Of a stretch of 64,000 nt of DNA, positions 46,887-55,464 are shown piece by piece. Below the pieces are notes generated by a model. The model was not told where the DNA came from. It worked only from the letters and a program-made list of their open reading frames with translations, and ran no database searches. The position numbers and the translations under genes were made by a program. Position 1 is the stretch's first letter. The number at the start of each line of letters is the position of its first letter. Origin of the DNA: Nannocystis pusilla (GTDB lineage: Bacteria > Myxococcota_A > Polyangia > Nannocystales > Nannocystaceae); the NCBI RefSeq assembly GCF_026626665.1, contig NZ_JAPNKE010000002.1:7665168-7729167 (forward strand). Reading direction: 5' to 3'.

Positions 46887-47867
46887 ATGTTGATTCAGCT
46901 GTACCGTCGCGCCTTGATCGAAGCGACGCGTCTGAGGCGCGTCTTTCGTGGTCCGCTGCGCGAGGGCTGGTCCGTCGAGACCGAGGCCATGACCCGGGTG
47001 CTCCACCACTACGCGCGGCTCTCGAGCTGGATGCCCGTCGGGTTCCACCGGCGCATGATCGGCGCCATCGCGCCGCGGCACCGCCCGTGGCGGGTGCGGC
47101 TGTCCTCGGTCGACATCGACGGGATCCCGGGCGAATGGATCGTCCCTGAAGACGCCGACCCCGCGCGCGTGCTCCTCTATCTCCACGGCGGCGGATATGC
47201 CTGCGGCTCGATCGCCTCCCACCGCCACTACGTCGCCCGCATCGCCCGCAAGGCGCGGATGCGCGTGCTCCTCGTCGACTATCGCCTGGCCCCCGAGCAC
47301 CCATTCCCCGCGGCGCTGGAGGACGCCCGGACCGCATGGCGCTGGCTCCTCGCGCGCGGCGTCGATCCGTCGCGGGCGGCGATCGCCGGCGAGTCGGCGG
47401 GCGGCGGATTGACGATCGCCACGCTGATCGAGACGCGCGACGCCGGGGAGCCGCTCCCGGGCGCCGCCGCGGTGCTGTCTCCGTGGGTCGACCTCACGTT
47501 GGGCGGCGCGAGCATCGCAAGCAACGAGCGCTACGATTACATCCCGCGGCGCGTCCTCTCGCTCTACGCGGCGCGCTACGCTCGCGACACGGCGCGCACC
47601 CACCCGCTGCTCTCCCCCGCGCACGCGCCGCTGCACGACCTGCCGCCGCTGCTGATCCAGGCCGGCGAGGCGGAGACCCTGGTCGACGACGCGCGGCTGC
47701 TCCACGCCCGGGCGATCGACGCGGGCGTCGACGCGAGCCTCTCGGTCTACCCGGACATGATCCACGCGTTCATGATCTTCACGATCATGCGCCTCCCCGC
47801 GACGGACGAGGCCCTCGTCGAGCTCGCAACACACCTGCGGACGCACACCGCGGCCGCTTCGAAGTAG
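46887..47867 (+). CDS. HSL-type alpha/beta-hydrolase (esterase/lipase)
   Basis: The 326-residue protein belongs to the hormone-sensitive-lipase-like family: oxyanion motif LHGGGYACG (HGGG 100-103), VDYRLAPEHPFPAALEDA, nucleophile GESAGGGL (Ser170), the acid within AGEAETLVDD, and His in MIHAFMIF. It has no signal peptide, so it works in the cytosol or at the membrane. The divergent WS/DGAT gene and the convergent acyl-CoA ligase gene 26 bases beyond its stop suggest it releases fatty acids for re-activation. GAGCG-CGATA-CGCTC just before the start is a possible weak operator. Confidence 0.92.
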   Translation: MLIQLYRRALIEATRLRRVFRGPLREGWSVETEAMTRVLHHYARLSSWMPVGFHRRMIGAIAPRHRPWRVRLSSVDIDGIPGEWIVPEDADPARVLLYLHGGGYACGSIASHRHYVARIARKARMRVLLVDYRLAPEHPFPAALEDARTAWRWLLARGVDPSRAAIAGESAGGGLTIATLIETRDAGEPLPGAAAVLSPWVDLTLGGASIASNERYDYIPRRVLSLYAARYARDTARTHPLLSPAHAPLHDLPPLLIQAGEAETLVDDARLLHARAIDAGVDASLSVYPDMIHAFMIFTIMRLPATDEALVELATHLRTHTAAASK

Positions 47868-47893
47868 GCCTCGGACCTGCATGCCGGCGGGTC

Positions 47894-49462
47894 TCAGCAC
47901 GAGCCCGGGTCCCTGTCCCGAAGGATGCTCTTGATGACCTTGCCGCCGGCGTTGCGAGGCAGCACGTCCAGGACGACCACCGCCTTCGGCTGCTTGAAGC
48001 GAGCGAGGTGCGCGTCGAGGAAGGTCCGCAGCGCGTCGAGGTCGAGCGTCGATCCTGGTCGGAGCACCACGGCCGCCACCGGGACCTCGCCCCACTTCTC
48101 GTCGGCGCGCCCGTACACCGCGGCGTCGAGGATCTCGGCGTGGGACGCGAGGGCGTTCTCGACCTCCGCGCAGTACACGTTCTCGCCGCCCGAGATGATC
48201 ATGTCCTTCTTGCGATCGACGACCCAGACGTAGCCTTCGTCGTCCTGGCGGACGAGGTCGCCGGAGTGGAACCATCCGCCCGCGAACGCGGCGGCGGTCT
48301 CTTCGGGCTTGCGCCAATAGCCCTGCATCAGCGTCGGCCCGCGGTACACGATCTCGCCGACCATGCCTCTGGGGACGTCGTTCATGTCGTCGTCGACGAT
48401 GCGGTACTGGATCGTCGGGATCGGCAGGCCGACCGAGCCGAGCTTGCGGAGCGAGTCGGCACCGCGGAGGACGCAGGTGATCGGCGACATCTCCGTCTGC
48501 CCGAAGACCGCGACGTTGCGGGCGGCCGGGAAGGTCGCCTCCATCTGCCGGAGCACCGTCCCCGACGCCGGCGCGGCGCCCTAGCTGATCACCCGCAGCT
48601 TGCGCCCCTTGTGCCTGGCGTCGGGGTGGTTGCAGATCGCCTGCCATTGCGACGGGACGTTGAAGACGATGGTCGCGCCGTACCTCTCGTAGGCGTCGAG
48701 CAGGGCGCCGGCGTCGAAGCCTCCGAGCGGATGGATCACCGTGGGGATCCCCAGCAGAAAGTTGCACGCGATGGAGCCCAGGCCGGCGATATGGAACAGC
48801 GGCGCCGTCATGAACGAGACGTCGTCCTCCTTGAAGATCTCCATCGCGCGAATGCAGGTGAGCGACTGCGCGAGCATGTTCACGTGGTCGAGCATCGCCC
48901 CCTTGGGTCGACCGGTCGTCCCCGAGGTGTACATGATGAGCGCGGGGGTGCTCTCGGGGACGTCGGGCGCGACGAACTCGCCCGGGCCTTCGGCCACGAG
49001 GTCGTCGAACGCCTCCGTCCCGACCGGCGCCGCCCCGAGGACGATCACCCGCTTGACCCGTTCGGTGCATTGCTTGATCGCGGCGACGAACGGGACGAGC
49101 GGCGCGTCGACGACGAGGACATCGCCGTCGGCGTCGTCGATGATGTACGCGATCTCGGGCGGGGTCAGGCGCGCGTTGATGGGCACCGCCATGGCGCCGA
49201 GCGTGTTGATCCCCATGATCGCCTCGATCACCTCGGTGCGGTTGAGGACCAACATGAGCACGCGGTCGCCGAACCTCACGCCTCGCCGCTGCAGGGCGGC
49301 CGCGCAGGCGGTGATACGCTCATGGGCCTGCTTCCAGGTGGTGACGGTGTCCCGATGGATGAATGCCGTCTCGGCGGACCGCATGGCGGCATGGCCGGCG
49401 ATATGGTTCATCCAGTGGTTGCGACGTTGAGCGGCTGGGATGACGCGATGCTCGGTAGTCAT
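47894..49462 (-). pseudogene. Acyl-CoA synthetase (AMP-binding) interrupted by a premature stop
   Basis: From ATG 49462 the frame runs through LIMYTSGTTGRPKGAMLDHV (P-loop), then a TAG at 48581-48583, then VAVFGQTEMSP, YRGPTLMQGYWRKPE, GGWFHSGDLVRQDDEG, DRKKDMIISGGENVY and NAGGKVIKSIL. All motifs of a fatty-acyl-CoA ligase of about 522 residues are present in one frame. Only the TAG after LRVIS breaks it, where homologues have Trp (TGG) in VISWGAAP. A single base change, real or a sequencing error, explains it. If intact, it would activate fatty acids released by the neighbouring esterase for use by the WS/DGAT enzyme. Confidence 0.88.
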
Positions 49463-49509
49463 GGGGTTCCACTGGCAGACGGGAGGAGCCGAATCCGGAT
49501 CTTGGAATA

Positions 49510-49524
49510 CTTGTTGGCGACAAG
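49510..49524. promoter_or_regulatory. Inverted repeat upstream of acyl-CoA ligase
   Basis: CTTGT-TGGCG-ACAAG with adjoining CAAGTGATACTTG lies 48 bases upstream of the ligase start. It is a candidate operator for a TetR- or FadR-like lipid regulator, not assignable here. Confidence 0.4.
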
Positions 49525-49752
49525 CAAGTGATACTTGCACGCCCAGACCCCCTTCGAGGGCCGATGGGCGAAGGGAGCGCAAATTCGCGCAGAACGTTCT
49601 CAGAACGTGGTCAAGTTTGCCGAGGCCGGGCCGCGACGCCCCATCCACCGCTAGGCCGGCCGGAACGCCGACGACGACCCCTGCCAGGATGGCGCAAAAG
49701 ACATGTCGTATGGGTTATGTCGTCGAGGACAGGGCGCTCGTCGACCCGGCGC

Positions 49753-51921
49753 TCACGGGCCGGACCGGGTGGTGACCAGCTCCTCGACGCTCCACAGCAT
49801 CAGGCGGGCCCCGCCCGCGTGTCTCGCCTGCTCCAGCGCCGAGACGGCGTTGGAGAGCAGGGTCGTCAGGTTCCCGCTCGCGCTGGACGACACGGCCAGC
49901 CCCGCGCTGACCGTGAGCTTCAAGGCGCCCGCCCGCGTGACCACCGGTTCGCTGGAGAGCGCGCGGATGAGCCGTTCGGTCAGCTTTCGCACCGACCGCG
50001 ACTGGGCGTCGGACACCAGGAACACGAGCTCGTCGCCGTGGTACTGGCCCGCCAGGTCGAACCGCCACAGGTCCTCGGCGAGCCGCTGTCGCAGGCCCTC
50101 GAGGATCTCGTCGCGCACCGATTCGCCGTGGCGAGCGACGATCTCGGCGAAGCCGTCCACCCCCACCACCATGCACCACACGGGTCGTCGATCCCGACGC
50201 GAGCGCTGCAGCTCGTCCTCCCCCAGCAGCAGGAACTGGGTGCGTTCGTACAGCTCGGCGCGCCTTCGGCCGCGAGCCATCGCCGCGACCTCCTCGCGCA
50301 GCTGGCTCCGCTCCTGCTCGGCGAGGAATCGGCGGCGCTCCTGGACGTAGCGCTGTCGCTGCGCCGTCATCACGATGATCATGGTGCTCAGCAGGAACAA
50401 CTGATTGCTCAGGACCACGGTGGGCTCGTGGACCTCGATCAGGCCCAGCACCAGCGGCGTCATGTAAAAGCCGTAGATGATCGCGTTCAGCAGCAGGGCC
50501 CGCCGCACGGTCCACAGGAACATGATGCCGAGCGTCAGCACCAGCAGGCAGAGCCCGGCGTAGTAGGCCGACTCGTAGCCTCCCGCCAGCCAGATGATGG
50601 CGCTCATGCCCCACCCCGTCAGGACGTTGATCGCCAGCGAGAGGTCGTCGATGTGGCGCTCGACCAGCCGCGGGCGCCGTCGACACAGCACGTGGACGAC
50701 GAGGGCGGCGCCGCCGATGCCCAGGCGGATGAACAGCGCCAGATAGACGTGCTCGGGAACGAACATCCAATCGAGGATCCAGAAGCCCAGCACCATGATC
50801 GTGCCGAGCCCCGACTCGAGGCGCAGCATCTCGGTGTTGTGCGCGTCGACGCTGGCCTTGAAGTCCCCGAAGCCGGTCAGCAGCGCGTCCATCGAGGGGA
50901 AGCGCTGGGAGGGGTCGCGCGACAACCCGCGCAGGACCACCGCGTGCACCCACTTGGGCACGTCGACGTCGGCCGGCGGGGGCAGCGGCGATTCCTTGGT
51001 GATGGCGCGCGCCAGCTTGGCGAAGTTGCTGCCCGGGAAGGGGCGGCGGCCGTAGAGCGCCTCGTAGAGGGCGACGCAGAATCCGAATTGATCGCTGCGG
51101 GTGTCGGCCGGGTTGCCCTCGAATTGCTCGGGAGACATGTACGCGGGCGTCCCCAGCAAGAACCCTGGTCTGGTCAGACAGGGTCCGTCGTCGGACTCCG
51201 ACGGATGTTCGTCGAGGGAGATCTCGACCTCTTCGCCCTCGACCTGGACCTCCTCCGCCTTCCAGCGGGCCAGGCCGAAGTCGAGGACCTTGACCCGCTG
51301 GTCCTTGCTCACCACCACGTTCTCGGGCTTGAAGTCGCGATGCACGACGCCGGCCCGGTGCGCCGCGGCCAACCCTTGCCCCGCCTGCCGGAAGACGTCG
51401 AGCACGTCGGGCCACGCGTGGGGGCCGGTCTTGAGCCATTTCCGCAGCGTCTGCCCCTCGATGTATTCCATGGCGACGAAGGTCTTGCCTTCGAATGCCC
51501 CCACTTCGTGCACCTGCACCACGTTGGGATGGGACAGGCGAGCCATCGCCCGCGCCTCCCGGATCATGCGCTCGTCGGCCTGACCGGCCAGGTCGCCCTG
51601 CGCACGCAACAGTTTGATCGCTACCTTGCGTCCGAGCTGCTCGTCGTGCGCCGCGTAGACGACGCCCATGCCGCCCTTGGCGATCTCGTGGAGCACGGTG
51701 AAGTGGCCGATACGCAGGGGTCCGTGCCCGTCGGGCTCGACACCCGCGTCGTACACGACCACTCCCTCGTCTGCCGCCGCGGCGCCACGGAACAGGGCGG
51801 TAGGGACGTCGTTGACGCCCTGCTCGTCCATGTCCACGTCCGCCGCGCGGTCGCCGAACATGACGGTCGGGACCTCGTCGTCGTGGCGCTCCGCCCGGAA
51901 TAGTTGGTGTCCACCACTCAT
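49753..51921 (-). CDS. Ser/Thr protein kinase fused to membrane helices and a degenerate GGDEF domain
   Basis: The 722-residue protein has an acidic start, then a eukaryotic-type kinase domain (about 70-350): EIAKGGMGVVYAAHD glycine loop, VAIKLL, HRDFKPENVV catalytic loop, DFGLARW and GTPAYMSPEQ. Catalytic residues look complete. About six membrane helices follow (about 380-545), then a short helix. The C-terminal ~140 residues resemble a diguanylate cyclase domain: WCMVVGVDGFAEIVARHGES, then QYHGDELVFLV where active cyclases have GGDEF or GGEEF, then LKLTVSAGLAV. The altered GGDEF suggests a sensing rather than synthetic role. Kinase-cyclase fusions are unusual. Confidence 0.88.
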   Translation of the reverse strand: MSGGHQLFRAERHDDEVPTVMFGDRAADVDMDEQGVNDVPTALFRGAAAADEGVVVYDAGVEPDGHGPLRIGHFTVLHEIAKGGMGVVYAAHDEQLGRKVAIKLLRAQGDLAGQADERMIREARAMARLSHPNVVQVHEVGAFEGKTFVAMEYIEGQTLRKWLKTGPHAWPDVLDVFRQAGQGLAAAHRAGVVHRDFKPENVVVSKDQRVKVLDFGLARWKAEEVQVEGEEVEISLDEHPSESDDGPCLTRPGFLLGTPAYMSPEQFEGNPADTRSDQFGFCVALYEALYGRRPFPGSNFAKLARAITKESPLPPPADVDVPKWVHAVVLRGLSRDPSQRFPSMDALLTGFGDFKASVDAHNTEMLRLESGLGTIMVLGFWILDWMFVPEHVYLALFIRLGIGGAALVVHVLCRRRPRLVERHIDDLSLAINVLTGWGMSAIIWLAGGYESAYYAGLCLLVLTLGIMFLWTVRRALLLNAIIYGFYMTPLVLGLIEVHEPTVVLSNQLFLLSTMIIVMTAQRQRYVQERRRFLAEQERSQLREEVAAMARGRRRAELYERTQFLLLGEDELQRSRRDRRPVWCMVVGVDGFAEIVARHGESVRDEILEGLRQRLAEDLWRFDLAGQYHGDELVFLVSDAQSRSVRKLTERLIRALSSEPVVTRAGALKLTVSAGLAVSSSASGNLTTLLSNAVSALEQARHAGGARLMLWSVEELVTTRSGP

Positions 51922-52088
51922 TCAAGCGCCGCAGTATCTCCTCGCCAGTCCGCCCGAATCAAGTCTCGCCGATCGCCGGCGTGAAAGCGCGTGCCAGTAC
52001 ACCGGTCAACGCCGTTCGCACGGGAGTGGTGGCCGGTGACCGCACCCATTCGGGCGGAATGGGGTGAGCCGCCTCGGGGCGCCCGGCG
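51922..52088. other. Short intergenic region upstream of the kinase gene
   Basis: This is the upstream region of the kinase gene. No gene, palindrome or promoter pattern was identified. Confidence 0.35.
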
Positions 52089-52214
52089 TCAGAGCTGCCG
52101 GTACATCGCCCCGGGGATATGTACGATGATACCTGTCGCATAGGACAGGCCGTCATCTTCCGGCGACAGCCCGTCCAGCTCGAAGGGCAGCGGATCGCCG
52201 CGGCGCACCGTCAC
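52089..52214 (-). CDS. Possible 41-residue ORF coupled to the aroA remnant
   Basis: A GTG at 52214 overlaps the aroA remnant stop (GTGA) and opens a 41-residue frame: VTVRRGDPLPFELDGLSPED, then DGLSYATGIIVHIPGAMYRQ and a Leu. Codons look coding-like, but no family is recognised. It could be the tail of a displaced gene. CCTGTC-GCATA-GGACAGG-type pairing near 52132-52149 falls inside it. Confidence 0.25.
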   Translation of the reverse strand: MTVRRGDPLPFELDGLSPEDDGLSYATGIIVHIPGAMYRQL

Positions 52215-52770
52215 TCGACCATGCCGAGTCCGGCGAGCACCTCGAAGAACTTGGGGAAGGTCTTGCCGACGCAGTCGGGGTGGTCGCGCCCGCGCAGCTC
52301 GGCCGGGCTGACCTGAAGGACATCTGATTCGACCCACGCGGCCTCGGCCCCGAAGTCGCGCAGGCAGGCGAGGGTCAAGTCGACGTAGGGCCGCGCCGGA
52401 GAGCCCTGCTCGCGGACGATGCGCAGCGGGGCGGCGGCGAGCGGGGCGGCCAGCAGGAGGGCGGAGATGAACCGGGAGCTCGCCGGACGGACCAGGTGGA
52501 TCTCGCCGCCGCGCAGGCGGGCGCCCCTGAGCTCGCACGGCAACAGGGCGTCGGCGCCGCGGCAGGCGATGTCGCCGCCCTGGGCCCGCCGGGCCTGCAG
52601 GAGGCCCTCCATGGGCCGCTCGCGCATGCGGGCGCTGCCGTCGACGAGGCAGGCGACCGGGGAGGCGGCCAGCAAGGCGGCGAGGAAGCGCGCGGCGGTC
52701 CCGGCGGTGGCGCCGTCGAGCGGACGCAGTGCCGCGCTCGGCCTTCTTGTCGTGACCTCCAGCGCCGCTC
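52211..52770 (-). pseudogene. aroA: Internally deleted aroA (EPSP synthase) remnant
   Basis: The frame contains clear EPSP-synthase blocks: LDGATAGTAARFLAALLAAS (the substrate-binding DxGNAGTAxR motif), VDGSARMRERPMEGLLQ, GGEIHLVRPASSRFISALLL and ARPYVDLTLACLRDFG, then directly the C-terminal end HPDCVGKTFPKFFEVLAGLG. About 200 residues between these blocks and the N-terminus are missing, so this is a 5'-truncated, internally deleted relic and not an active shikimate-pathway enzyme. Upstream (52736-52900) are short duplications (TCGTTTGCCCGACGAG twice), consistent with rearrangement. The functional aroA must lie elsewhere. Confidence 0.75.
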
Positions 52771-53098
52771 CTGCAGCTCACCGGTTGACCGCACCGGCCT
52801 CCAGCGCCGCGCTCGGCCTCTCTTGTCGTTTGCCCGACGAGGAGTTCGTTGCCCCTCGTCGTTTGCCCGACGAGAAGTCCGTCTCGGCGCACCCGCCGGG
52901 CCCAGGTTCTCGATGCCTGCCGACCGAGAGCTCTGTAGAGCTGTTCGAGGTCGAGCATCGTGGTTCACGAACTGACCCTGCTCCGTGGACCTACAAGCGT
53001 CTCGTACGCGACACTTCGACGAAATCCCCTTCGAACCGCACGAGCGCCCCCCTCAAAAAATGGAGTAAAGTCGGTCCCATGCCAGAGAGGGCCAGACC
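52771..53098. other. Rearranged region with short direct repeats
   Basis: No supported gene. It contains two copies of a short word with TCGTTTGCCCGACGAG and a duplicated CCAGCGCCGCGCTCGGCC/CCAGCGCCGCTCCTG segment. It looks like rearranged debris between the aroA remnant and the next gene. Confidence 0.4.
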
Positions 53099-53855
53099 AT
53101 GGGCTTGATGAGTTTCCTGAAGGGCCTGTTCGGGAGCCGCCCGACCGATGTCGATGACGACATGCCCGCGCTCCCCCCGCACCCGTCCCCGCGTTCACAC
53201 CCGCACCCGCACCCGCACCCGCACCCGCACCCATGCCGATCCAGCCACCCGCTCCCCCGCCCCCGCCCCACTTCGCCTCGCCGAGCGCTACCCGACCGAG
53301 ATCGACTTCCCGGCGGTGCTCCGCCGGGCTGGCGTCGATGTCGAGCAGCAGCAGCGCGTGACCAAGGCTCAGGACCTGCTGCGGAGCCTGCCGGAGAGCT
53401 CGCCGGCCGCGCTGAAGCGGCAGATCGTCGAGGCGGCGTTCACCGCCTTCGATGTCCCGACGCACAAGATCATCCAGGCTGCGAGCGCCGAGGTGGACGC
53501 GCTGCAGGCGTTCATCCGCGAGGGCGGCGCGCGGGCCCAGAAGGTGATCGACGAGGGCACCGCACGCATCGCCGAGCTCGACGCGGAGATCGCCGAGATC
53601 CGCGAGTCGATGGCCGCCGCGCTGGCCGACCAGGCGATCCGCGACGCCGCCACCGAGGAGCAGATCGCCGGCGTCAAGCCGATCCTCGCGTTCTTCGCCC
53701 ACCAGGAGCCCGGCCTCGGTGACTTCATGAACCTCCGCGACGTCCCGCCGCCGGCCTTCATGCGCGAGCCCTCGCAGGCGAACTTCATGAAGCCCCGCGC
53801 CCCGCAGCCCTCGGGCCCGCTGTCGGACGCCCTCACCGACATCGACGTCGAGTGA
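53099..53855 (+). CDS. Ala-rich helical protein with Pro-rich N-terminus (two frame breaks)
   Basis: ATG 53099 with a GAGAGGG ribosome site opens MGLMSFLKGLFGSRPTDVDD, an amphipathic start. A Pro/Ala low-complexity segment follows, then a helical body: TEIDFPAVLRRAGVDV, KAQDLLRSLPE, a long coiled-coil-like stretch (EGGARAQKVIDEGTARIAEL) and a Pro-rich end DALTDIDVE. The frame changes twice within C runs (near 53190 and 53260), where the three frames give the three parts in order; indels in homopolymers explain it. The helical body resembles scaffold or coiled-coil proteins. No family is recognised. Confidence 0.7.
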
Positions 53856-53879
53856 GCCCGCCGCCGGCGAGGCCCGCCG

Positions 53880-53905
53880 CCGCGATGGAGCGCGCTCCAT
53901 CGCGG
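53880..53905. terminator. 26-base perfect palindrome terminator
   Basis: CCGCGATGGAGCG-CGCTCCATCGCGG, a perfect 13-base inverted repeat without loop bases, starts 24 bases after the Ala-rich protein's stop. It would form a very stable hairpin. Confidence 0.65.
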
Positions 53906-54059
53906 CGCGGATCGATCTCGCCTCAGCGGTCTCGCACCGGCACGTCGAGCGCACGCGTCGGGGTAGTCCATCAGGCTCGCGCCCCGCATGCACACGGGCG
54001 CCGCGTCGTTCCAGGCGAGCCGCGTTTCAATTGCAGATTTTTTCACCCGCGAACGCCGC
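53906..54059. other. Region of gene debris
   Basis: No intact gene. On the minus strand a segment reads KKSAIETRLAWNDAAPVCM with G/C-rich third positions, a probable fragment of an unrecognised gene. Confidence 0.35.
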
Positions 54060-54235
54060 TCAGCCCTCGCGCCGCGGGTACGGCGCGCCGTCGCGATGCA
54101 CGTAGCCCTCGGGGGCCGCGCGCAGGTCGATGTCGGGGTACTCGGCCTGGTCGCGCGGGTCGTCGGTGCCGACCTCGAGCACCGTCGCCCGCTGCAGGCC
54201 GCCCCGCACAGCTCGATGGTGTCGAACGCGATCAC
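54060..54235 (-). pseudogene. Fragment of an unrecognised gene, frame-broken
   Basis: From a GTG near 54235 the minus strand reads VIAFDTIELCG. After a one-base slip in a G run, GLQRATVLEVGTDDPRDQAE and then YPDIDLRAAPEGYVHRDG follow, stopping at 54060. Codon use is coding-like, and the two halves make sense together as about 57 residues. The product is not recognised. Confidence 0.35.
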
Positions 54236-54260
54236 GCCTTGGAGACGTCGGGGAGACGCG

Positions 54261-54288
54261 CTTCCGAGCACTCGTCAGTGCTCGGAAG
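54261..54288. repeat. Perfect 12-bp-stem hairpin
   Basis: CTTCCGAGCACT-CGTC-AGTGCTCGGAAG, perfect 12-base arms with a 4-base loop. It stands alone in gene debris, a few bases before a second nested hairpin. Confidence 0.6.
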
Positions 54289-54296
54289 CTCAATCT

Positions 54297-54342
54297 AAAT
54301 CCGCTTTCCCTTTACTGCTCGAAGCAGTAACTACGCGGATTT
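54297..54342. repeat. Nested double hairpin
   Basis: The outer arms AAATCCGC (54297) and GCGGATTT (54335) enclose an inner hairpin TTACTGCT-CGA-AGCAGTAA (54312-54330). The nesting is strict and no stop or gene is near, so it may be an RNA element or a relic of a mobile element end. Confidence 0.6.
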
Positions 54343-54390
54343 CTCAACCCATTGATCGCGTTCGCAAATTCGCCAAAGCCCGCGTAGATG

Positions 54391-54444
54391 TTCATGAATT
54401 CGCTCCCCCTTTGAACGCCCGCGAGTCCCCAAGGCTCGCGGGCG
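54391..54444. repeat. Dispersed ~54-base hairpin element, copy 2
   Basis: A TTCATGAATTCGCTCC lead is followed by CGCCCGCGAG-TCCCCAAGG-CTCGCGGGCG (stem 54416-54425 with 54435-54444). It matches copy 1 at 42797-42848 in lead, stem and loop, more than 11 kb away. Confidence 0.7.
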
Positions 54445-54705
54445 TCGACCTGTGTCGTGGAGAGATAGTGGAGACGCTCCAGGATCACACAGAGCCGCGC
54501 GCAGACATTCTTGCCGGGCTCCGTAGTTCACGACCTCAGTCCGCCATCATGGCTCGACGCCTTCTCCATCGCGGCAGTCAACACCGCGGTCCCGAGCTGG
54601 CCGGGCGCCCGCGGCTCCCCGGGGTCTGACGAGACCATGGCGATGCCGGCGTGGTCCGGTTCTCGGTGCTTGCGGGGCTTGCTCGAGTTTACGGTCGCGC
54701 TTGGC
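54445..54705. other. Region without a supported gene
   Basis: No frame is convincing on either strand. It separates the hairpin elements from an IS3-type fragment. Confidence 0.35.
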
Positions 54706-54825
54706 TCAGATCTCGGTCTCGCAGCCGGCGAGCTTGTCGCGCGGGGTGATGTAGCCGGTGGCGCTGTGAAGGCGACGGTGGTTGTAGTGGTCGATGCGGG
54801 CGGCGATGGTGGCGCGGGCGCCGTC
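54706..54825 (-). pseudogene. IS3-family transposase C-terminal remnant
   Basis: The minus strand ends with RIDHYNHRRLHSATGYITPR followed by DKLAGCETEI and a stop at 54706. YNHRRLHSATGY is the conserved end of IS3-type DDE transposases (orfB). Upstream residues (ARATIAA) fade into unrelated sequence, so only about 40 residues survive. It marks the left edge of the restriction-modification island. Confidence 0.75.
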
Positions 54826-54852
54826 AGGGGAGGGCGCGGCGGGTATCGGCCC

Positions 54853-55464
54853 TCACGGCTTCGGTACCGAGCAGCCGAGGTGAAGGATCTCGACGACCGC
54901 GCCGCTAACGTGCGCGTGACTCGTGACGAAGCCGCCGAGGATACGGTGGTCGGCGCCTGCGGCCTTCTGCTTGAGCGGGCGCTTCTTGTCCATGTCGGCA
55001 CGGAGCTTCATCATCTTCTTGAAGGCATCGGTTGCATTGATGAAGTCCATACAGAACGCGCGCGGCTCGCGGCCGGTGCAGTAGCCGAGGAGCTGCTCGC
55101 ACCCATCGACGTGGTACTGGTAGCCCTTGTGGAGCTTGCACTCGCCCAGGTACTTCCAGTGCCTGCCGAACGCGCACGCCACGACGACGTCGACGTGGCC
55201 GTTGTTGTTCGTCTCGGCAGTCGCGCGCCAGCCCATGAGGTTTAGGCAGTCAGCCAGGAGATGGGACAGGCCGAGCTCGTTCAGCGTCGAGTACTCCTTC
55301 GAGCCGTTCTCGATCGTCTTCATCGCGTGCTCGATCGCTCCCTCCGTGGCCACGATGAACTCTGGCCCGGTCTCGGCGAGCAGCAGGTCCTTCAGGTTGG
55401 AGTTGTGCGCCTCCAAGAGACCGAGGAGCCGCTCGAGGGAAGAATCCCTGTCAACTTTCCTCAC
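54853..55464 (-). CDS. PD-(D/E)XK nuclease-like protein linked to type I restriction genes
   Basis: The 203-residue protein carries a nuclease-fold core. An N-terminal helical part leads to ELGLSHLLADCLNLMGWRA (Glu63 helix), NNNGHVDVVVACA with Asp92, then KYLGECKLHKGY with the Glu108-x-Lys110 pair. D...ExK with that spacing is the PD-(D/E)XK active site. It starts four bases inside the end of hsdR (55464 versus 55461), so it is translated with the restriction genes. It could be an accessory endonuclease or a restriction-associated DNase. The C-terminal third (HRILGGFVTSHAHVSGAVVE) is unrecognised. Confidence 0.75.
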   Translation of the reverse strand: MRKVDRDSSLERLLGLLEAHNSNLKDLLLAETGPEFIVATEGAIEHAMKTIENGSKEYSTLNELGLSHLLADCLNLMGWRATAETNNNGHVDVVVACAFGRHWKYLGECKLHKGYQYHVDGCEQLLGYCTGREPRAFCMDFINATDAFKKMMKLRADMDKKRPLKQKAAGADHRILGGFVTSHAHVSGAVVEILHLGCSVPKP

